Positions 1 to 8,079 of a stretch of DNA of 64,000 bases are shown here, piece after piece. Position 1 is the stretch's first letter; each line of letters opens with the position of its first letter. This DNA comes from Aquibacillus salsiterrae (lineage in GTDB: Bacteria > Bacillota > Bacilli > Bacillales > Amphibacillaceae), in assembly GCF_028416595.1 (NCBI RefSeq), contig NZ_JAMQKC010000002.1, positions 186,001 to 250,000 of the forward strand. The letters are read 5' to 3'. The translations under genes were made by a program, and so were the position numbers. Under the pieces are notes generated by a model, which had not been told where the DNA came from, ran no database searches, and was given only the letters and a program-made list of their open reading frames with translations.

Positions 1-31
1 TCTAGGAAATTATATAGGCTGCTTGATGTGG

Positions 32-112
32 AAGGCGGCGACTTGCGCTTTTCTTATTGTCTAGCTCCAGCGCCTAGCCCCTCGGGGTCAGCAAGGCGCG
101 ATAGCGCTTTTG
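32..112 (+). repeat. Dispersed intergenic repeat, two abutting copies
   Basis: Copy of the intergenic family that recurs throughout the window. A tail ending CTTGCGCTTTTCTTA (to about 57) is followed at once by a new head, GTCTAGCTCCAGCGCC, a CCCCTCGGGG core and a GCAAGGCGC...GCGCTTTT tail. It lies just upstream of desK. The 182 bases before desK otherwise hold only that gene's leader and ribosome binding site (AAGGGGAACTTT); no gene is visible there. Confidence 0.75.
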
Positions 113-182
113 TTCCTGTTGTTCTAACCTTTTGGATGGTGTAAGATGAAAAGGAAGTATCTTGTAAAGTAAGGGGAACTTT

Positions 183-1295
183 ATGCAGAATTGGTTTCAC
201 ATTTTTCCGAAAAATACTGGTCTTAGCTTTTACATATGGTTAATATTTTGTATCCTGCCATTTTATTTTATTTTCAGATCTTCTTCTAAAACGGAAATTA
301 TCATTGGAATCTTGATGACAATTCTATTTTTTACTTCGTACCGGCTGTCATTTTTATCTAAAGGTTGGCCAGTCTATTTATGGGTTAGTATTGACATTGG
401 TATTAGCCTTGCAATGACTTGGTTATTTGGGTATATTTATTTTTCACTGTTTTTAGCATTTTTTATTGGAAATATTCATAATAAAGCTGGCTTTATAACA
501 TTATACATTATTCATCTTATAACAACTATCACTGCAATAATCATTGGCTTTTTTATGCACCTAGATATATATTTCTCGCAAATCCCTTTTATTGTTATTT
601 GTTTAATAGGCGTTATTTTATTACCTTTCACTATGTTTAATCGAATCAAACAGGATCAATTAGAACACCAGTTACAGGATGCGAATGAACAAATTTCCGA
701 GCTTATGGTTTTAGCAGAAAGACAACGGATTGCACGTGACTTACATGACACACTTGGTCAAAAGCTATCACTGATTGGCTTGAAGAGCGATTTAGCAACT
801 AAACTAATGGTAGCAAAGCCGACCGCTGCAAAGAGTGAGCTAGCTGATATTCAAGCAACAGCGCGCATGGCGTTAAAGGAAGTTCGGGAAATGGTGTCAG
901 ATATGCGCGGTACTCGGATAAAAGAAGAAATTATTCACGTAAAAGAAATTCTAAAAGCCGCCCAAATAAACCTTCATCTGTCAGGTACTGTTGAGCTTAA
1001 CCAAACACCTTTGTTTGTCGAACATGTGCTTAGTATGTGTTTAAAGGAAGCTGTCACAAATATTGTCAAACATAGTGAAGCAAATGATTGTTATGTTCAT
1101 ATTGAACAAAACCCAAAAGAAGTGATTATCGAAGTCCGTGATAATGGGGTTGGTGTTGAAAGAAAAAAGAAGTCAGACGGTCACGGGTTAGAGGGGATGC
1201 AAGAACGAATTGATTTTGTTAATGGAAATTTGAAGTTTGATTCGTCAGATGAAGGAACAATACTCACTATTCAAGTACCAAATGTTATAAAATAG
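183..1295 (+). CDS. desK: Thermosensor histidine kinase DesK
   Basis: Membrane histidine kinase that senses lipid order on cooling and phosphorylates DesR to induce fatty-acid desaturation. Residues about 15-150 form roughly five hydrophobic membrane segments. A coiled-coil linker (about 152-180) leads to the HisKA_3 motif RQRIARDLHDTLGQKL, with the phospho-acceptor at His188, the same position as in the B. subtilis protein as I recall it. The HATPase domain follows, with N box KEAVTNIVKHS and G box DNGVGV...GHGLEGM. The 370-residue length equals the family's usual length. The next gene, desR, begins 28 bases downstream. The desaturase gene des, which precedes desK in B. subtilis, is not in the 182 bases visible upstream. 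Confidence 0.93.
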   Translation: MQNWFHIFPKNTGLSFYIWLIFCILPFYFIFRSSSKTEIIIGILMTILFFTSYRLSFLSKGWPVYLWVSIDIGISLAMTWLFGYIYFSLFLAFFIGNIHNKAGFITLYIIHLITTITAIIIGFFMHLDIYFSQIPFIVICLIGVILLPFTMFNRIKQDQLEHQLQDANEQISELMVLAERQRIARDLHDTLGQKLSLIGLKSDLATKLMVAKPTAAKSELADIQATARMALKEVREMVSDMRGTRIKEEIIHVKEILKAAQINLHLSGTVELNQTPLFVEHVLSMCLKEAVTNIVKHSEANDCYVHIEQNPKEVIIEVRDNGVGVERKKKSDGHGLEGMQERIDFVNGNLKFDSSDEGTILTIQVPNVIK

Positions 1296-1323
1296 GGAGT
1301 AGGCGGTTTGAGGGGGGAAAGAT

Positions 1324-1920
1324 GTGATAAGAATCGTAATAGCAGAAGATCAACGCTTATTACTTGGTGCATTAGGTTCTTTATTGGAGCTAGAAGAGGA
1401 CATGGAAGTAGTTGGCCAGGCGAACAATGGGGAAGAGGCGTTGCAGCTTGTACATAAGCATCAACCAGATATTTGTATCATGGATATTGAAATGCCACTC
1501 AAGACTGGACTAGATGTTGCCGAAGAGCTAAAGGATCATCCCTGTCGGATCATTATCCTTACTACGTTTGCAAGAGCTGGATATTTTGAACGAGCAAGAA
1601 AAGCAGGAGTTGCTGGTTACTTGCTAAAGGATAGCCCAAGTGAAGAATTAGCTAGTTCTATTCGTGTTATTATGGACGGACGTAAGGTGTATGCGCCTGA
1701 ATTAATTGATATGGCTTATCATGAATCAAACCCATTAACTGAACGTGAGGAGCAGGTAATAAAACTAATGGCTGATGGGAAAAACACAAAAGAAATCGCC
1801 AAGCAACTTCATATAACAAATGGTACAGTGAGGAATTACATCTCTATTATTTTAGATAAGCTAGAAGTAAGTAACCGAATCGAAGCAATAGCGAAATTCA
1901 AAGAAAAAGGTTGGTTCTAA
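1324..1920 (+). CDS. desR: Response regulator DesR
   Basis: NarL/LuxR-type response regulator and cognate partner of DesK. The receiver domain (1-120) carries acidic residues E8/D9, phospho-acceptor D54 in CIMDIEMP, the switch region TTFARAGY and Lys in YLLKDSPSEE. The C-terminal LuxR helix-turn-helix (about 138-195) reads LTEREEQVIKLMADGKN and ends in EKGWF, as DesR does. The start is GTG at 1324 behind GAGGGGAAAGAT; the ATG two bases earlier is immediately followed by a stop in its frame. In B. subtilis this regulator activates only the desaturase gene des. No candidate DesR target was recognised in this window. Confidence 0.93.
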   Translation: MIRIVIAEDQRLLLGALGSLLELEEDMEVVGQANNGEEALQLVHKHQPDICIMDIEMPLKTGLDVAEELKDHPCRIIILTTFARAGYFERARKAGVAGYLLKDSPSEELASSIRVIMDGRKVYAPELIDMAYHESNPLTEREEQVIKLMADGKNTKEIAKQLHITNGTVRNYISIILDKLEVSNRIEAIAKFKEKGWF

Positions 1921-1957
1921 GTTTCGGGTGATGCCTGTTGTCACCTGAAAAAACGAT

Positions 1958-2055
1958 ATACGCGCCCGAACGAACGCATCCAGCGGCCAAACGGTAACAA
2001 ACCCCGATATACACGCCCGAACGAACGCATGCAGCGGTCAAGCGGTAGTCAATTG
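1958..2055 (+). repeat. Two-copy 51-bp tandem repeat
   Basis: Two direct copies of a unit of about 51 bp starting CGATATAC(G/A)CGCCCGAACG at 1959 and 2010. Each ends in a CGGYCAA(A/G)CGGTA segment. The second copy runs directly into the tail module at 2044-2112, which is nearly identical to the tail ending the much larger array at 57548-58211. There is no gene between desR and 2167; this repeat and its tail fill the gap. Confidence 0.8.
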
Positions 2056-2112
2056 TGCTCCACTTCGTAGCCTGCCTTAGTCTAGCAGGGCGCCCTGCGC
2101 TTTTCTTAATGT
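2044..2112 (+). repeat. Tail module of the dispersed repeat family
   Basis: Segment GGTAGTCAATTGTGCTCCAC followed by TTCGTAGCCTGCCTTAGTCT and a GGCGCC...GCGCTTTTCTTA end. The first 40 or so bases match 58203-58243 letter for letter, so the two repeat arrays share this boundary. Confidence 0.8.
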
Positions 2113-2166
2113 TCCTTGGTTTTTAGCTTATCAGCTCAAATCACTAACTGAATTTTTTCGAGGAAA

Positions 2167-2886
2167 TTAAATACTGCCAGTCTCAATAATTTTTTTCATC
2201 ATTTGCGTATTTGGATAGTGACTGTCCTCGTATTGACGAATCGTTTTGTTATAATCATAAGCAACTCGGCGATGGCTAGTGCTGATTGTTCCACCGCTTA
2301 CCTCAACAATCGCATAGGATGCCTTCGTTACACCGTCAAAAGGGAGACCGACGCTGCCAAGGTTAACGACTGTTTTACCGTTTACGACCCGTGTGTATGC
2401 TTTGTGTATATGGCCATATAGGTAAAGGTGTGCATCCTTTTCACAGAAAAGCTTTGTTTCTAGTTTATCCTCTGTAGCGTCAGGGAGAACGACATCAAAT
2501 AGACTTGTTGGTGTGGCGTGAAAAGCCTGCATCGTTACTCCATCTACTTCAATGATTGCTTCTGTAGGTAGTCCTGCAAGAAAATCGATGTCAACTTGGT
2601 CGATTCGATTAACAATCCACTCTCTCTCCAAGTTCATTAATTCTAGAGCCTGATCAGGGACCTCTCCTTGCCTTACACCACGAACGACCCACTCATCGGC
2701 ATTTCCTTTAACCACTGTTGTATTCAAACTTTTAATTAATTCAATCGACCGTTTTGGTTCTGGCCCACGATAAGCAATGTCACCCAATACAATAATCTTA
2801 TCGACACGTTGTTTATTAATATCGTCTAAAACGGCATCTAATGCATTCGCGTTTCCATGAATGTCAGATATAAATGCATATTTCAT
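2167..2886 (-). CDS. Calcineurin-like metallophosphoesterase
   Basis: Small cytoplasmic metallophosphoesterase (YfcE/ApaH-like fold). The dimetal motifs are in order: SDIHGNANALDAVL near the N-terminus (D and H ligands), VLGDIAYRGP, VVKGNADEW (an N-A-D version of GNHD), then AFHATP and LYGHIHKAY, and NLGSVGLPFDG near the end. About 239 residues is the usual length. Start chosen as ATG at 2886, behind AAAGGAG; a GTG three codons upstream overlaps the Shine-Dalgarno sequence. The natural substrate (phosphodiester, nucleotide or protein phosphate) cannot be told from sequence. It follows the omega-amidase gene on the same strand after about 90 bases and may be cotranscribed. Confidence 0.85.
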   Translation of the reverse strand: MKYAFISDIHGNANALDAVLDDINKQRVDKIIVLGDIAYRGPEPKRSIELIKSLNTTVVKGNADEWVVRGVRQGEVPDQALELMNLEREWIVNRIDQVDIDFLAGLPTEAIIEVDGVTMQAFHATPTSLFDVVLPDATEDKLETKLFCEKDAHLYLYGHIHKAYTRVVNGKTVVNLGSVGLPFDGVTKASYAIVEVSGGTISTSHRRVAYDYNKTIRQYEDSHYPNTQMMKKIIETGSI

Positions 2887-2979
2887 TCCATTCACACTCC
2901 TTTCTCAAATTATTTTAAAGACCGGGATGCATTCCAACTAAGGTGCAACTATTTGCGTGAAGCGAACTCCCACCTAGAA

Positions 2980-3771
2980 CTAAGACAGTTTGTAAATGTC
3001 TGGTCTGCGATCAGTGAAAATTGGGATTGTACTCCTAACTTCATCGACTTTATCTGGTTCAATTTCTCCGTACAGAATCGTCTCTTCATCATTTGCCTCT
3101 GCGATGATTTCTCCCCATGGCCCAACTATAATCGAATGTCCGCCAAATTCATTGTTCGGATCAGCTCCAACCCGGTTACACGCAACGACATAACACTGGT
3201 TTTCAATTGCTCGGCTAATCAGAAGTGCTCGCCAATGATCGATTCGAGGTTTTGGCCATTCAGCAACGACATACAACACTTTTGTATCTGCGAGCATTTG
3301 GGTGCGAATCCACTCAGGAAAGCGAATATCATAACAAATGACGCCAGCACTTAATGTATTTTCAAGCTCAAATAAGCCATTATCATTACCTTCGATTAAA
3401 TGCTTCTCTTCATCCATTAAGCGGAACAAGTGTGCTTTACTATATTCCTTAACTACTTTTCCTTCCCGGTTGACAACAAATAGCGTATTCGTCACATCTG
3501 TATCTGATAATCTTTTTGCAATCGAGCCTGCTACCACATGAACCTGATATTTTTTTGCAAGTTGACTAATATATGCAAAAGAAGCTTGCCCGTCTTGGTC
3601 AGCTATTTCATCAAGCCGTGTTAGATCATAGCCAGTTGTCCACAACTCTGGTAGAACAACAATATCAACATCTTTCTCTATTTGTTGAAAAAAAGCTTCT
3701 ACCTTTTTAAAATTGGCTTTCGGGTCGCCAAAAGCGATATCGATTTGACAAAGTGCAACTTTTAATCCCAA
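2980..3771 (-). CDS. mtnU: Nitrilase-family omega-amidase, MtnU type
   Basis: Carbon-nitrogen hydrolase with the Glu-Lys-Cys triad readable as E42 (LPELWTTGYD), K112 (YSKAHLF) and C146 (GVICYDIRFPEW), numbering from the TTG start. It closely resembles B. subtilis MtnU (YkrU). That family is thought to hydrolyse 2-oxoglutaramate, the by-product when MtnE-type aminotransferases use glutamine, giving 2-oxoglutarate and ammonia. The mtnE homologue lies 1.4 kb away on the other strand, which supports the pairing. TTG at 3771 is preferred because GGAGGGG sits 5-6 bases before it; an upstream in-frame GTG lacks a good ribosome binding site. Length 263. The exact substrate is inference. Confidence 0.85.
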   Translation of the reverse strand: MGLKVALCQIDIAFGDPKANFKKVEAFFQQIEKDVDIVVLPELWTTGYDLTRLDEIADQDGQASFAYISQLAKKYQVHVVAGSIAKRLSDTDVTNTLFVVNREGKVVKEYSKAHLFRLMDEEKHLIEGNDNGLFELENTLSAGVICYDIRFPEWIRTQMLADTKVLYVVAEWPKPRIDHWRALLISRAIENQCYVVACNRVGADPNNEFGGHSIIVGPWGEIIAEANDEETILYGEIEPDKVDEVRSTIPIFTDRRPDIYKLS

Positions 3772-3817
3772 AAGATCCCCTCCAAACACAAGTATAGTAT
3801 TGCATACAATAGTTTAA

Positions 3818-4897
3818 TCAGCGAGTAACTATTTCTTCTACAAACCTAATTGCCTCTTCCACTTGGTGTGGCGCTGTGACATGCATAAGACGGATAGATT
3901 CTCCTTCTTTCGTAGCCGCTGCTGCAATTTGGCTAATGGCCCATTCTTGATTAGTTGTTATCCCAAGCTCTGTTATGGAAATTGGTAGATTTAATTGCTG
4001 ATAGAAAGGTAAAAGGAGTTCAATTTCTTCCGGTCTATTTTCTATTGCAAGCTGGACCAAGATGCCATAAGCAACTTTATTTCCGTGTAAGTGAGGATGG
4101 GTTTCAGGTATCGTTGTAAGGCCATTATGAATCGAATGGGCACCAGATACTCTACCGTAATGGTCGCCATACCCGCCAACCATTCCCCCGGCCATTATGA
4201 TCGTTTCAATCACACGGGTAAAAGCGGTAGTAACTTCGCGTTTTTCGACTGATGAAATAGCCTCGATCCCTTCCTCAAGTAAAACATCACGACATAACCG
4301 AGCTGCATGCATTGCTATTTCAATCCCAATCGGCATTGTATTAAGTTTTCTTGTTAAAATGTCTGCTTCATACCATTTCGCGATTGTATCGCCTATTCCT
4401 GCTCGTAAATAAGAAACAGGAGAATTAACAATAATCGTAGGTTCGACAAGTACCATAAATGTGTTATGTTCAAAAATGGTATAATGAAGAAAGTTACCTT
4501 GTTCGTCGTAAAATACGCTTAGAGGTGTCCAAGGTGCACAATTCGATGCAAGTGTTGGGATTAAGATAACAGGTAGGCCTGTTTCATTTCCACAAGCCTT
4601 AGCGATATCCATTACTTTACCTCCGCCAACCCCAAGGATAAAGTCTGTCGCTTGATCGTGTGCGATTTGGCTAATTCGTTCCACTTCCTGAAAAGTACAT
4701 TCCCGGTTGTATCGGACTTTTGTTAAAGGGGTTTCTAATCTAGGGAAAAAAGGAAGAGCAGCCTCCCAAGATAAGTCCCCGTGAATTAACATACCTTTTG
4801 TGAAATCATTTTTTGCTAATTTTTGATCCAATGTATCAAGTACACCGGGATAGCACTCATAAATACTCGGTGAACCTTTTATCAGAATCTGTTTCAT
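3818..4897 (-). CDS. Iron/zinc-type alcohol dehydrogenase, HcxA (YbdH)-like
   Basis: Group III metal-dependent dehydrogenase of the glycerol dehydrogenase superfamily, 359 residues. The NAD-binding GGGK is at 91-94, followed by PTLASNCAPWTPLSVFYDEQ. Putative metal ligands are D170 (GIGDTIAKWYE), H254 (GAHSIHNGL) and H271 (HGNKVAYG). The SNCAPWTPLSVFY stretch resembles E. coli YbdH/HcxA, an NADPH-dependent 2-oxoacid (hydroxycarboxylate) reductase, more than true glycerol dehydrogenases. It is 46 bases upstream of mtnU on the same strand, so the two are probably one operon, and it diverges from mtnE. A 2-oxo acid linked to methionine metabolism is therefore a plausible substrate. I would not call it glycerol dehydrogenase. 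Confidence 0.75.
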   Translation of the reverse strand: MKQILIKGSPSIYECYPGVLDTLDQKLAKNDFTKGMLIHGDLSWEAALPFFPRLETPLTKVRYNRECTFQEVERISQIAHDQATDFILGVGGGKVMDIAKACGNETGLPVILIPTLASNCAPWTPLSVFYDEQGNFLHYTIFEHNTFMVLVEPTIIVNSPVSYLRAGIGDTIAKWYEADILTRKLNTMPIGIEIAMHAARLCRDVLLEEGIEAISSVEKREVTTAFTRVIETIIMAGGMVGGYGDHYGRVSGAHSIHNGLTTIPETHPHLHGNKVAYGILVQLAIENRPEEIELLLPFYQQLNLPISITELGITTNQEWAISQIAAAATKEGESIRLMHVTAPHQVEEAIRFVEEIVTR

Positions 4898-5095
4898 GGT
4901 GTCCTCCTAAAAAACTCTTCCAGGACGGAAGAACTCAATTGCTCGATAGTCTGTTAGTAAACTAAGTATATACCATCTAGATAAAAATGTATAAAAAACC
5001 ATTGCCTAAAAGTTGTTTGGGAAAGCCATTCATCCTAGGGTATCACCCTGGTTGTGTTAGAAATTATTAAAAATATGACAGTAGGTGTTAACAGC

Positions 5096-5124
5096 TTTAC
5101 AAAAATAGATGAAATAGCTATGAT
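5096..5124 (+). promoter_or_regulatory. Sigma-A-type promoter of mtnE
   Basis: TTTACA (5096-5101), 17-base spacer, TATGAT (5119-5124), about 40 bases before the chosen mtnE start. No S-box (SAM-I riboswitch) or T-box was recognised between 4898 and 5165, although these commonly control methionine genes in the family. Confidence 0.6.
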
Positions 5125-5164
5125 AAGTAACTAGAATTTAGTGACGAATGGGAGTGTGTTGTTC

Positions 5165-6337
5165 GTGCAACGGTTTAATCAGTCGGAGCTATTAAAGAGG
5201 CTGCCAGAACAGTTTTTTGCAAGTCTTGTAGCTAAGGCAAAAAAGTTAAAAGACGAGGGTCATGATTTAGTCAACTTAGGGCAAGGAAATCCTGATTTAC
5301 CAACGCCACCACATATTGTCGAAGAGTTAAACGCTGCTGCAGGTGATCCTTTATATCATAAATACTCACCATTTCAAGGGTTTCCCTTTTTGAAAGAAGC
5401 AATTTGTTCGTATTATAAGCGTGAGTATGATGTTGAATTAGATCCAAATTCTGAAGTTGCCATCTTGTTTGGGGCGAAAACAGGACTCGTTGAAATTAGT
5501 CAGTGCCTGTTAAACCCGGGGGACACGGTGCTTGTGCCAGATCCAGGGTATCCTGATTATATGTCTGGAATTGCGCTTGCTAACGCTAAAGCTACGATGA
5601 TGCCATTACTAGTTGAAAATGACTTTTTACCAGACTATTCAACACTTCATCCATCGACTTTACAAGAAGCGAAGCTGATGTTTTTAAATTACCCAAATAA
5701 TCCAACATCAGCAACAGCAACGAAGCCATTTTTTGATGAAACAGTCGAGCTTGCACGTAAACACAACATTTGTATTGCTCATGATTTTGCCTACGGTGCG
5801 ATTGGCTTTGATGGGGAAAAGCCAACTAGCTTTCTTCAATCAGATGGAGCAAAGGATGTAGGAGTTGAGTTTTATACGATGTCAAAGACGTATAATATGG
5901 CAGGCTGGCGTGTAGGATTTGCGGTAGGTAATCAGTCTGTCATTAAAGCTATCGAACTATTACAAGACCATTTATATGTCAGTCTATTTGGTGGTATCCA
6001 GCATGCCGCAGCAAAAGCTTTATTAGCAGATCAAACATCTGTTACAGAACTAGTAGCTACCTATCAACGCAGGAGAGATGTCTTTATTGGAGGGCTCAAT
6101 AAAATTGGTTGGAAAGTGCCGCCGTCCAAAGGAACATTTTTTGTCTGGTTACCAGTACCACCGGGGTATACTTCAGAACAATTTTCAGAAATGTTAATGG
6201 AAAAGGCACATGTCGTAACAGCCCCAGGCAATGGGTTTGGTTCATCTGGTGAAGGGTATCTACGCGTTGGGTTACTTGATAGTGAAGAACGATTGCTTGA
6301 GGCTGTTGACAGGATTGATAAATTAAATCTCTTTTAA
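5165..6337 (+). CDS. mtnE: Methionine-salvage aminotransferase MtnE
   Basis: Fold-type I PLP aminotransferase. In B. subtilis, MtnE converts 4-methylthio-2-oxobutyrate to methionine with glutamine or other donors. Diagnostic stretches are LPEQFFASLV, VNLGQGNPDLPTPPHI, HKYSPFQGFPFLKEA, VPDPGYPDYMSGIALA and MFLNYPNNPTSA. The PLP lysine is K241 in YTMSKTYNMAGWRVGFA. Start chosen as GTG at 5165 (390 residues), eight bases after GGGAGTG; an earlier in-frame GTG at 5141 adds eight unlikely residues. It is followed by metNIQ on the same strand after 24 bases, so synthesis and import of methionine are probably cotranscribed. No other mtn salvage gene (mtnK, A, B, W, X, D) is nearby. Confidence 0.88.
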   Translation: MQRFNQSELLKRLPEQFFASLVAKAKKLKDEGHDLVNLGQGNPDLPTPPHIVEELNAAAGDPLYHKYSPFQGFPFLKEAICSYYKREYDVELDPNSEVAILFGAKTGLVEISQCLLNPGDTVLVPDPGYPDYMSGIALANAKATMMPLLVENDFLPDYSTLHPSTLQEAKLMFLNYPNNPTSATATKPFFDETVELARKHNICIAHDFAYGAIGFDGEKPTSFLQSDGAKDVGVEFYTMSKTYNMAGWRVGFAVGNQSVIKAIELLQDHLYVSLFGGIQHAAAKALLADQTSVTELVATYQRRRDVFIGGLNKIGWKVPPSKGTFFVWLPVPPGYTSEQFSEMLMEKAHVVTAPGNGFGSSGEGYLRVGLLDSEERLLEAVDRIDKLNLF

Positions 6338-6361
6338 ACAATAAAGAAAGGGGTGTGGATC

Positions 6362-7363
6362 TTGATTACTTTGGAAAAAGTCGCAAAGATTTATGAAACA
6401 AAGTCCGGACAAGTAGTAGGTGTCGATAATGTTTCCTTAACGATAAATAAAGGGGAAGTATATGGTATTGTCGGGTATAGCGGAGCAGGAAAAAGTACAT
6501 TGCTTCGGTGCATTAATATATTGGAAAGGCCAACTTCAGGTAAAGTCATTGTAGATGGCGTAGACTTGTTAAAACTTAAAAGTAAGCAGCTCCGGGTTGC
6601 ACGTCAGTCGATTGGTATGATATTCCAAGGCTTTTACCTCGTTTCCTCAAAAACAGTTTTTGAAAATGTTGCATTTGCGTTAAAGGCTGCAGGAGTGGAG
6701 AAAACGAAGCGGAAAGAACGGGTACTAGAACTGTTAGAATTAGTTGGGTTGTCCGATAAAGCAGACCATTATCCTACCCAACTAAGTGGAGGACAAAAGC
6801 AACGAGTGAGCATTGCGCGTGCGTTAGCGAATAATCCAAAGGTGTTGCTGTGTGATGAAGCAACTTCTGCGCTAGACCCTAGTACAACTAAATCGATTTT
6901 AGCTTTATTAAAAAAGATTAATCTTGAACTCGGGATTACGATAGTCATTATTACGCACGAAATGGAAGTGGTAAAAGAAATATGTGATCGATGTGCTGTC
7001 ATGCAGGATGGAAAAGTGGTGGAAGAAGGCCCGACCTATGATATGTTCTCAAACCCAAAAGAACCTTTAACACTCGACTTTATCAAGACTGTGCTTGACT
7101 TTGAATTACCACAAAAGCTTCTTGATTCGATCTCTGGAACATTAGTCCGTCTACAATTTCGCGGGGAGCTAGCAGAAGAGGCCGTCGTTTCGGACATGTT
7201 ACAGAAATTTTCGGTAAAAGGAAATATACTCCACGGAAAAGTTGAATATATCAAGGAAACGCCACTAGGGATTTTCATCATGGAGCTCGTCGGTGAAAAG
7301 ACTGAACAAGAGAAGGCACTTGCCTATTTAAAAGATAGAGTAAAGCAAGTGGAGGTGATTTAA
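6362..7363 (+). CDS. metN: Methionine ABC importer ATPase MetN
   Basis: ATP-binding subunit of the MetNIQ methionine importer. Walker A GYSGAGKST is at 38-46, signature LSGGQKQR at 141-148 and Walker B VLLCDEATSALD from 161. The C-terminal NIL (ACT-like) domain occupies about 260-330; in homologues it binds methionine and inhibits transport. 333 residues. TTG at 6362 follows AAAGGGG by eight bases and gives MITLEKVAKIYE, aligning with known MetN starts, so it is preferred over GTG at 6353. It lies three bases before metI. Confidence 0.92.
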   Translation: MITLEKVAKIYETKSGQVVGVDNVSLTINKGEVYGIVGYSGAGKSTLLRCINILERPTSGKVIVDGVDLLKLKSKQLRVARQSIGMIFQGFYLVSSKTVFENVAFALKAAGVEKTKRKERVLELLELVGLSDKADHYPTQLSGGQKQRVSIARALANNPKVLLCDEATSALDPSTTKSILALLKKINLELGITIVIITHEMEVVKEICDRCAVMQDGKVVEEGPTYDMFSNPKEPLTLDFIKTVLDFELPQKLLDSISGTLVRLQFRGELAEEAVVSDMLQKFSVKGNILHGKVEYIKETPLGIFIMELVGEKTEQEKALAYLKDRVKQVEVI

Positions 7364-7366
7364 ACG

Positions 7367-8032
7367 ATGTATCTCAGTAGTATAGTTAGCCTTTTACCTG
7401 AATTAAATGAAGCGTTCTTTGAAACACTATTAATGGTTGGAATTGGGCTATTAGTCGCTTTAGTGGTTGGCATGCCACTAGGAATAGTGTTGTATGTTAC
7501 GGATCGCGGCCTCTTTTTAGAAAAACAAACAGTGAAGGTAGTAGTAGGAATGATTGTTAACTTAATCCGTTCTATCCCATTTATTATTTTGTTAGTTTTC
7601 TTATTGCCATTCACTGATTTTATCCTTGGTACGACAATTGGTCCATTAGCAGCGTCTGTTTCGTTATCTGTTGCTGCCATTCCTTTTTATGCTAGAATTG
7701 TCGAAGCGGCTGCAAGAGAAATCGACCGTGGCGTCATTGAAGCAGCTGTTGCTGTTGGTGCATCACCATGGATGATTATTAAGGATATAATTCTTCCTGA
7801 GGCTAAGCCAGGTTTCATTAGTGGATTGACGATTACAGCAATCAGTTTAATAGGTTACTCAGCAATGGCAGGAACCGTTGGTGGTGGAGGGATTGGCGAC
7901 TTAGCAATCAGGTATGGCTATTATCGTTATGATGATACTGTTATGTTTACAACGGTTATTGTTCTGATTGTCTTAGTTCAGCTTGTTCAATATATCGGCG
8001 ACTTTATCGCCAAATCGGTAAACAAACGGTAG
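7367..8032 (+). CDS. metI: Methionine ABC importer permease MetI
   Basis: Integral membrane permease (221 residues) with five or so hydrophobic segments and the EAA-type coupling loop EAAVAVGASPWMIIKDIILPEA that contacts MetN. The C-terminal YSAMAGTVGGGGIGDLAIRYGYYRY is a typical MetI signature. It sits between metN and metQ with almost no spacing, so translation is probably coupled. Confidence 0.92.
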   Translation: MYLSSIVSLLPELNEAFFETLLMVGIGLLVALVVGMPLGIVLYVTDRGLFLEKQTVKVVVGMIVNLIRSIPFIILLVFLLPFTDFILGTTIGPLAASVSLSVAAIPFYARIVEAAAREIDRGVIEAAVAVGASPWMIIKDIILPEAKPGFISGLTITAISLIGYSAMAGTVGGGGIGDLAIRYGYYRYDDTVMFTTVIVLIVLVQLVQYIGDFIAKSVNKR

Positions 8033-8079
8033 TGGTACCTGCCACTAGCCACAGATCAAAAATAGAGGAGTGTAGAAAG

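Noticed and set aside
3818-4897. Glycerol dehydrogenase
   Set aside because: Same superfamily, but the SNCAPWTPLSVFY stretch and the neighbours fit the HcxA (2-oxoacid reductase) branch better.
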